Source: Anticarsia gemmatalis (Eukaryota; Arthropoda; Insecta; Lepidoptera; Erebidae). Taken from it: DNA of 64,000 nucleotides. The stretch's first letter is position 1. Each line of letters opens with the position of its first letter. This document shows, one piece after another, positions 57,355 to 64,000 of the stretch. Under the pieces are notes generated by a model. That model did not search any database. It saw only the letters and a program-made list of their open reading frames with translations, and was not told the DNA's origin. The stretch spans positions 8,025,501-8,089,500 of the forward strand of contig NC_134765.1 of assembly GCF_050436995.1 (NCBI RefSeq), read 5' to 3'. A program made the position numbers and the translations under genes.

Positions 57355-57505
57355 GCAGCTCGATTCTCTACTACTATGACTGTACTACTAGTTATCGAGA
57401 AGTTTTGTATTAAAATCTGATCATCGCCTCTAGTAGGCGTCGCAGGAACTATTTTGGCAGTACATTTTAAATGTCAAACTTTCGTTACACGATAGTACTG
57501 GCTTA
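57355..57505 (+). mobile_element. MITE T copy, right end decayed
   Basis: GCAGCTCGATTCTCTACTAC, GATCATCGCCTCTAGTAGGC, TTGGCAGTACATTTTAAATG. It begins right after the palindrome at 57270-57341. Confidence 0.82.
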
Positions 57506-58028
57506 AAAACTTACTACACTCTTAAAATAGATTAAAATACTTATTTTTAACATAACATAAGGATAGAAAAGCTCTAATATTATTCAAATGATAAGGCGAG
57601 TTTATTGACCGTGTATATTTATACTAGCTTCTAAACCCTCTATGTAACAAATCTCGATAAATAGTCCCTACGGATAGTACCCACGTTTATTATTAGACTA
57701 GTGCTAACGCAAAGTAATTGATATAAATCTATCTCATTACTAATTTTGTTATATCTTTGGCAGGAATATTACGGCCGGTATAAAATAGTGCATTAATAAC
57801 ATAGAGACTATAATTTTAAGACGATAAAATCGCTACTGGTCATCAGGTGGAATTTTGACTTAATCATTAAATGTGGTAATGGTTTATTAACTGGCTAAAT
57901 CTTAATTCTCTTAACCCTATTAATACTATGCTAAAGTCTGCTGATCTTTTACGGCACAGAGATAAGTAAAGAACCGATATGAAATATGCCAGTTGCTTTC
58001 ACAAATATCCTAATTAACTTAAAGCGAT

Positions 58029-58140
58029 AAAGCTCGGTTCCTACTGACTATTTGTTGGTGGGAACACAAGTATGCAGCGCTTGCGAGTTTAACAGAGTCA
58101 TTAATGGGTCCGCGCCGCTCGCAGTGGGAACCGGGCTTAA
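58029..58140. mobile_element. Short TIR element, GC-rich
   Basis: TAAAGCTCGGTTCCTACTG at the left and CAGTGGGAACCGGGCTTA at the right form imperfect inverted repeats around a GC-rich middle. Edges and duplication are unclear. Confidence 0.45.
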
Positions 58141-58254
58141 GACTATGAGCGCGCAAGGACTGGCACGGCTCAGTTAGTGTACAAATACACATACAAACAT
58201 CATGCCTGGTATAGCCCAGTTTCGCCACTTATAACGTGTACTCTTTGTAAGAGG

Positions 58255-58345
58255 GGGCAACTCCACGGTGCACGATCCGGGAATCGAGCCCAAATCGCTG
58301 CACTACAGTCGTATATACTACTGGCTGTGCCACAGAGTCCTTAAG
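58255..58345 (-). mobile_element. tRNA-like SINE head, other family
   Basis: Minus strand: GGACTCTGTGGCACAGCCAG and GGGCTCGATTCCCGGATC have box A and box B form with about 35 nt between. Single copy in the window. Confidence 0.5.
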
Positions 58346-58721
58346 ATAATAATAATATTGTAGTAGAATAATATTTTAATTGTAACTATCAACGAAGACT
58401 ATATTTATATAAGGCTATCGTTACACAATCGTGATAAATTGGCACTAATTTCATTACTAGGGTGTAACAGAATTTATCCAGGCTCCGACGAAGATAGCCG
58501 AAGATTACCGAAAGTGTATGAATATTGTAATAAATAGTCGCAGTGCCGGCTTATGTATTTTAAACATTATTTTAAAACATTTGTAGTGCAATACGGGTTA
58601 TACAAGAAAACATATAAATAATTGCATTCTTTTTTTTTTATGGGTATCAGACAAGAAGAGTACCTTTTCTGATGGGTTAAACCACACAGGCCCGGTTTCT
58701 TTTCTTTTACTAACATACGAT

Positions 58722-58866
58722 TGCCTCCGTGGCGCAGTGCAATTGTGTTTGTGCGATTCACAAATAATTGTTTCGGGTTTGGTTGTGCTTTGTGTCCGTT
58801 GCTTGTATGTTTGTAAAAAACCCGCGACACAAGAGCAATTCTTAGTGCTGGAGTTGTCTTTTTTAA
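58722..58866 (+). mobile_element. SINE C with internal deletion
   Basis: TGCCTCCGTGGCGCAGTG is followed directly by the body (GTGCGATTCACAAATAATTG). About 60 bp including box B is gone. The tail (GAGTTGTCTTTTTTAATT) is intact. Confidence 0.85.
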
Positions 58867-59521
58867 TTATCGAAAAACAAAATACACAGATTACGAACAA
58901 AACTGCAATACTATACGCAAAAAAAAATAAACAAATAAATATATAATGGAATATAATGCATGTAAACGAAACATAATTGAAAATCACTTAAAATTAAATG
59001 AATTTTCTCATTCCATTTCCTCTTAGTATGTCGAAATAATCGTTTGACAAATTATTTAAATGTATACAGACTTCCGGAGTCGATCGTCTGAGGCGTTTAA
59101 CTTGAGAATTATGTATGAGACCTCATTTGAACAGTTTACACAGTTCAATTATGATTATAGAAACTTTATACAGGGACTTATGTAATATAATTATGTGAAA
59201 ATTTGTTATACCAAGTGAATTGATTCGTCGAAATAAAAAAAAGGTACTATTTCTGGTAAGAAGTGGCTTCTGTTTGAACCTAAAGCTTCAGGAAAATTGG
59301 TTTTGCATTTTAAACTGAAAAGCCTAAAATATAGCCAGATTTTTGCATATGTAAAATCATCTGTTAAATTGCGGAAATTCGTTTAGAAACGAGACAGCAA
59401 GTCGGGTTTTTTAAGTTATACACAACCCATTTTTCAAGCGAGTTGAACGAACATTTGGTCTTTTCGGTGAATGTGTGGAGGTAACATAAAAAAGTAAATA
59501 GATATTTAAAAAATCTGTAGA

Positions 59522-59605
59522 CAAGCCTCAGTGGTGCGGTCGGTAGTGTATCCGACTGTCAAGCATGAGGACCCGAGTTCCATTTCCAGGTCAAACACAA
59601 TCCTA
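59522..59605 (+). mobile_element. tRNA-like SINE head, other family
   Basis: CAAGCCTCAGTGGTGCGGTC (box A) and GGACCCGAGTTCCATTTCC (box B). A weakly similar degenerate copy lies at 26195-26265. Confidence 0.55.
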
Positions 59606-61479
59606 CTTTCCGTTAGTTAGTTAGTTATTTAGTAGTCCAGAGATTGGTGCTGTGCCACGTATATGTCAATAGACCCGCCCCCTGTTATTATAGGCCTAAC
59701 ACTGTTAATAGCGAAACGCGAGTGTCTTCCTACTATACTATATCTGCCTACATCCTCGGGTATAACAGCCGTGATGCTACACAAACAACTCCTCGCTTCG
59801 TCAATGTAAATGGCATTTTAACTCAGTCGTTAAGCTAAGTTAAACCTCAAAGAATGCTTAAAGACCTCAGTCAAAGAACCGTAACTTCCAATTGATTTGC
59901 ATAAGTACTTAAATTTTACTATCATCGCTGTAAGACAACGATCTTTGACGAGTCGTTTAGCAGTTTAGTATTTTTTTTATTCTCTATTCACAGAATAAGA
60001 GGGAACGTAAAATTGATTGTTTTTGAGATAGTAAGACTCTTCTTATAATGTACGAACGAGAATATATCTTAAAATAAAGTTTGTGAAGGGAAAAATAACA
60101 AAAATTGGTATAGTTTAGTATCCTTTCTCTGGTCAATGCCTACCCCTGTAGTTAAAAGGCACGATTTCATGTATGTATGTATATGATTTAGTAAGTATGT
60201 ATTACATAGTAAAAAATGATAAATACAAAATGTAGTTTAAAAAAAGTTTTTAAGATTCGAAGATTATCAATAATATTTGGTTCAAAAAGCGACTCCAAGA
60301 CTTAAACACATTTTAAAATTTTGGTTTCCTTTCAAAATTCGCCGAATAAAGGATATAGGTTATATTTTACCTCAGAAACAATTAAGTTATCTGCACAATC
60401 AACAATTTAAAAAAAATAAAGCGTGTTAAACAGTAAGACAGAGCTAGTCATCAATAAAACATGATGAAGAAGTTGTTTTCATACATTACGTCTATAACGA
60501 TGACTGACGTGCGAAACAAAGCCTTCGAAAGGATCGCTATCAATCAATTTCTGTTACAATAGAACCTTCCAAGTTTCCTCGTTATTAACATAACAAAGTA
60601 TCAAAACTTCTTTCGCATCGATTAAGTTTGTAATTTCATAGGAGGAAAGTTGATTTTGATACTTGCATGTATTGTAAGTAGATATTTTGGTTGCCGAAGT
60701 ATATTTTTGGTTCTAATAATATTTGTTTTGAAAGAAGGAAATTTGATTATATCTTAAACTTATATAATATCTGCGTGCGCTATAAGGAATTGTATATAAG
60801 TATATACCTATTGGGGAGAGAAATGTTGGTTTCTGAAATAAATTTGGGCTTATATGACAATCCTTATATGATAATTTTTCAAAGATATTCTTACGCTTAT
60901 GCACATGCCGCCTAACTGGTTAGTATACCTTAATTTAGTTAAGCAACTTTTTCAACAGATATACCATAAAAGGATGACTTCCGTGGTATATAACCTGACC
61001 GTTTCAGTTCTTTGTTTTCAATTAATTAACTACTATTAATTATCAATGTTATAATGACTCCAGCGAAGCTGCATAAATTACCGAAACATAAATGCAAAAT
61101 TGGACTATAAAAATAATTGGATATTTTTATTTGAAATAAGTTACTGCATTTTTCTTTGGCCGTGAACTAATTAAGCATAAAACAATATTTCTTTCATGCA
61201 CCTAACGTCACGACGTCAAACAAATACTCAGAAATGGAATAACTTTACAGAAAAACTGAAGGTTTTTAAATAGAAAATGTTAGCCGTGTCTCATTAGTTG
61301 TTTGTATAATATAATTAGAAGTTTGCAAAAGGTCACATGTAATAACGGTATTAGTTCGTGAAGTGATCGAGGTTCAGCTTATAAATAATTTATATTTATA
61401 ACTAGTTTCGTAACCTAATATTGAACTTCGAAAAGGGCACATCTCTTTATAAAAAGACATGAGATCTCTATCTCATGTC
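59606..61479. other. Mostly AT-rich, one KW-repeat fragment
   Basis: Apart from 60118-60190 I see nothing. The frame at 60691-60915 is very AT-rich and has a frame of similar length opposite it, so it is likely chance. Confidence 0.5.
60118..60190 (+). repeat. KW-repeat fragment (C-terminal end)
   Basis: TGGTCAATGCCTACCCCTGT followed by AAAAGGCACGATTTCATG and (GTAT)n. Encodes SLVNAYPC then a stop. Confidence 0.5.
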
Positions 61480-61870
61480 TTTTCTCTGGCCTCATCAAGG
61501 CCTCTGCCTTGAGGAGCTCGTGGCTTAGTTAACAACAGCCGCGCGGATCGATCTCTGAGGTTAAGCCACGCTTGCCGAGGTTGATCTGTGGATGGGTGAC
61601 CATCTTATACATATCGAGTTCCTCCGTGTTTCGGAAGGCACGTTAAACTGTGGGTCCCGGCTGTCATTTTCGAAGATCTTTGACAGTCGTTAACAGTAGT
61701 CAGAAGCTTGAAAGTCAGGCAACCGGTCTTACCGAAAGGTATCGTGTTATAACCCAGGTAACTGAGTTGTGGAGGTCAGATAGGCAGTCGCTCCATGTGA
61801 AACACTGGTATTCAGCTGCATCCGGTGAGACTGGAAACCGACTCCAACATTGTTTGGAACAAAGGCTAAG
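61480..61870 (+). mobile_element. SINE B, best copy
   Basis: Head: GCCGCGCGGATCGATCTCTG, GGTTAAGCCACGCTTGCCG, then GGATGGGTGACC. These lie in the order and at close to the spacing of 5S rRNA box A, intermediate element and box C. Body: CCTCCGTGTTTCGGAAGGCA, GACAGTCGTTAACAGTAGTC, CCGAAAGGTATCGTG and CACTGGTATTCAGC. It ends near a short (TA)n. Open frames at 61650-61939 are within it and not genes. Confidence 0.82.
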
Positions 61871-62263
61871 CTTATATGTATATATATGAGATAGAGGCCT
61901 TGTCCTATCGTCCTTTGTCTCTCCCTCTCCCTTACTCACTTATTCCCATTTCTCATTCATTAATTCATCGTCCTTATGAATGAAAACTAAACACGACCGA
62001 GCATAGAATCAACTTCTTTCTTTTCTTTGCTCGATAAGTAACTATACTGCAGTAAATCTATTCATCTATCTAAAACCGGCGATAAGCTTATTGAAAACCT
62101 CCCGTAATTCATCATGATCTGTAAAACATAAAAGTAGATAAAAAGCGACCGTCGTAAAATAAATCTACGAAATAAAAGCGCATCACTGAGAAACTAAACC
62201 CATTTTATTAAAAGGTAAGCGATAGATCTCCTTCTTTTTGTGTATATTTCCATCCGCATTGTA

Positions 62264-62478
62264 TTTTTTTTTTAAGTCAACTCGTGCCCTAAGTATTGCT
62301 CTTGTGTCGCGGGGACTTTTACAAACGTATAAACAACGGACACGAAGTACAACCAGACCCGAAACAACCATTTGTGGATTGTACAAAATAATATTTGCTC
62401 CGTGTGGGAATCGAACCCACGACCTCGCGATGCACTGGTAGTAGCGTGGTGACCACCTTAACTTCTGCGCCCGAAGGT
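62264..62478 (-). mobile_element. SINE C (tRNA-derived)
   Basis: Minus strand: box A diverged (CCTTCGGGCGCAGAAG), box B good (GTGGGTTCGATTCCCAC), body standard. The T-rich start on the plus strand is the A-rich 3' tail reversed. Confidence 0.87.
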
Positions 62479-63477
62479 CGTTTATTTTTTGTATGATTCT
62501 GATTCAAGGCAAATCAAAGCCGAGTGATCGTAAGTTGCGTTTGTAAGAACCGCATGAAAATACAACTAGTAGTTTAAGAGTATTACACGAACAGACAGGC
62601 AACCACGGCAAATGACTTACTTAAACATTTTCCCAAAAATATTGAAATACTTAATAAAATATAGGCTATTAATGCCAAAGGAATTCACAATTAAACGTTT
62701 AGACCCGCTGCGAATGTTTAATTAATACTTGAAGCCTCCAAAGTTATGTCTCTCTGATAAAATTTATTAATTTTAAGGTCTCCTTCTTATATTACAATAG
62801 TTTGACCAAGTTTCCTTGGCGGATAATTTCCTGCTGTTGTGATTAATAGGGCACAAGTTTTAGTAATAAAGCTTTAAATAAAGTTAGCGGCAAGTCGCTT
62901 TGATCCGAAGTGACTCTTGAAACAATAGCCCTTCGTATAGCTATAATTGCTCCGGAATAAATTTAGAAATATTCTTTTTGAGGTCTTGGTGGTTGTGGAT
63001 ACACAAAAATACCACAGAGGAGATCCTCAAAACCTTTCCAAAATTTTAATTATAACTTTATTAACGTTATTTTTTGTTAGAAATAAGTGCTATCTGTAAT
63101 GATGATGTAATAATGTAGTGAATGAAGTCATACATTATTTTGTAATGAAAGCTTGCATACCTGAGAGTGGTGAAAAAAATGCAGTCTCAAATCTAAGTTT
63201 GGTTAAAATTAAAGCTGTTTTCAAGAAATATAATCATAGGCAGCTAAATTAGAGTAACTACAAGTCATTGACCTTTATATCTATTAAATCTCAATAAAGA
63301 TAGACAAAGCGATATGGAACACGCCCAAATTGGCAATTAATCGTTCCGGGACATTTCACAAGTGCACGGTGAGATTTATGTCGTCTGAACCCGCAAGAGT
63401 ATTGTATATCACAATAAATCACGCCATCACATTTGCAGAGAATTTGTAAAAAAATATCTGCTAATGTGATGACTGAC
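62479..63477. other. No recognised feature
   Basis: Just under 1 kb between two SINE C copies, AT-rich, no open frame of note. Confidence 0.5.
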
Positions 63478-63665
63478 TGCCTCTGTGGCGCAGTGGTTTA
63501 GGTCACCATGCCGCTACCATTGTGTCGGGAGGTCGAGCGTTCGATTCGCATACGGGATCCATTTGTGCGATCCACAAACAATTGTTTCGACTCTGGTTGT
63601 ACTTTGTATCCGTTGGTTGTATGTTTGTTAAAGTCCCCGCCTAGGCTTCTCAAAAAGAAAAGAGA
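63478..63665 (+). mobile_element. SINE C (tRNA-derived)
   Basis: TGCCTCTGTGGCGCAGTGG, GGTCGAGCGTTCGATTCGC (box B), body with GTTGTATGTTTGTTAAAG and an A-rich tail to about 63675. Mildly diverged. Confidence 0.88.
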
Positions 63666-63769
63666 AAGAAAAAAAGCTTATTAAGAATGTAGGAAAACTA
63701 CCGTGATGCTCTATTTCTGAGAATTCTTTAACACAGTTCTTAAATGTATACAGTAAAGTCGCCAATCCG

Positions 63770-63865
63770 CACTTAGTCAGCGTGGTAGACTCAAGGCCTA
63801 ATCCTTTTCTCTCTCTGGGAAGATACTCTTACCCAGTTATGGACGAATATGGGTTAAAATGTTGT
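63770..63865 (+). repeat. LINE-tail repeat fragment
   Basis: AGCGTGGTAGACTCAAGGCC, then CTCTCTGGGAAGATACTC and CCCAGTTATGGACG. Longest plus-strand copy of this tail. Confidence 0.6.
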
Positions 63866-64000
63866 CTTCAAACACTCGAACGCAGGTCGGATGAGTAAAC
63901 TATGCCAGCTGGAATGTTTTCTATACAACTGATCGTACTTTTTGCAGTAGCAGGCAACAGATGTGGCTGTCTAGTGTCAATAAACAGGACGTCCGATAGG

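Overview
This window is nuclear DNA of an insect, very probably a moth and perhaps a noctuoid. The evidence is AT-rich sequence with long introns, several tRNA-derived SINE families, the (CAAA)n and (CAGA)n tailed elements ending near TATAATATTAGTATRGAT that are typical of Lepidoptera, and the abundant 'gggcgtctccrtgcttcgga' repeat that I associate with moth genomes. Nothing is bacterial: there are no operons, CRISPR arrays or phage genes. The species call is inference.

One host gene can be read on the minus strand. Seven exons (36967-37064, 30487-30667, 20775-20886, 20243-20322, 18497-18630, 17747-17949, 10308-10404) join in phase at every junction. They encode a secreted or surface protein with a signal-peptide-like start, a basic Ser/Thr/Pro-rich linker and two Ig domains of the Dpr (defective proboscis extension response) family of neuronal recognition proteins. 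About 291 residues are present. The C-terminal exon was not found and probably lies below 10308, perhaps outside the window. Introns reach 9.6 kb and are filled with transposons.

The highest-coordinate part (37 kb onward) is the 5' flank or a 5'-UTR intron of this gene. It holds an intact 5.9-kb non-LTR retrotransposon (39305-45183, plus strand). It has two open reading frames, APE endonuclease, reverse transcriptase and RNase H domains, a (TAAGA)n tail and a perfect 13-bp target-site duplication. It landed inside a copy of a short MITE family that is present about ten times in the window.

The rest is layered transposon debris: a decayed 1.9-kb DNA transposon with 12-bp terminal inverted repeats and an 8-bp duplication (34073-35979), a 5'-truncated LINE (2079-3166), several hairpin MITEs, a 19-bp minisatellite and at least four tRNA-derived SINE families. 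Two further SINE families (called A and B here) have heads that match 5S rRNA across its internal promoter with identical spacing. These 5S-derived SINEs and the young nested LINE insertion are the most interesting non-genic observations. Repeat family letters and symbols are local labels, not database names.
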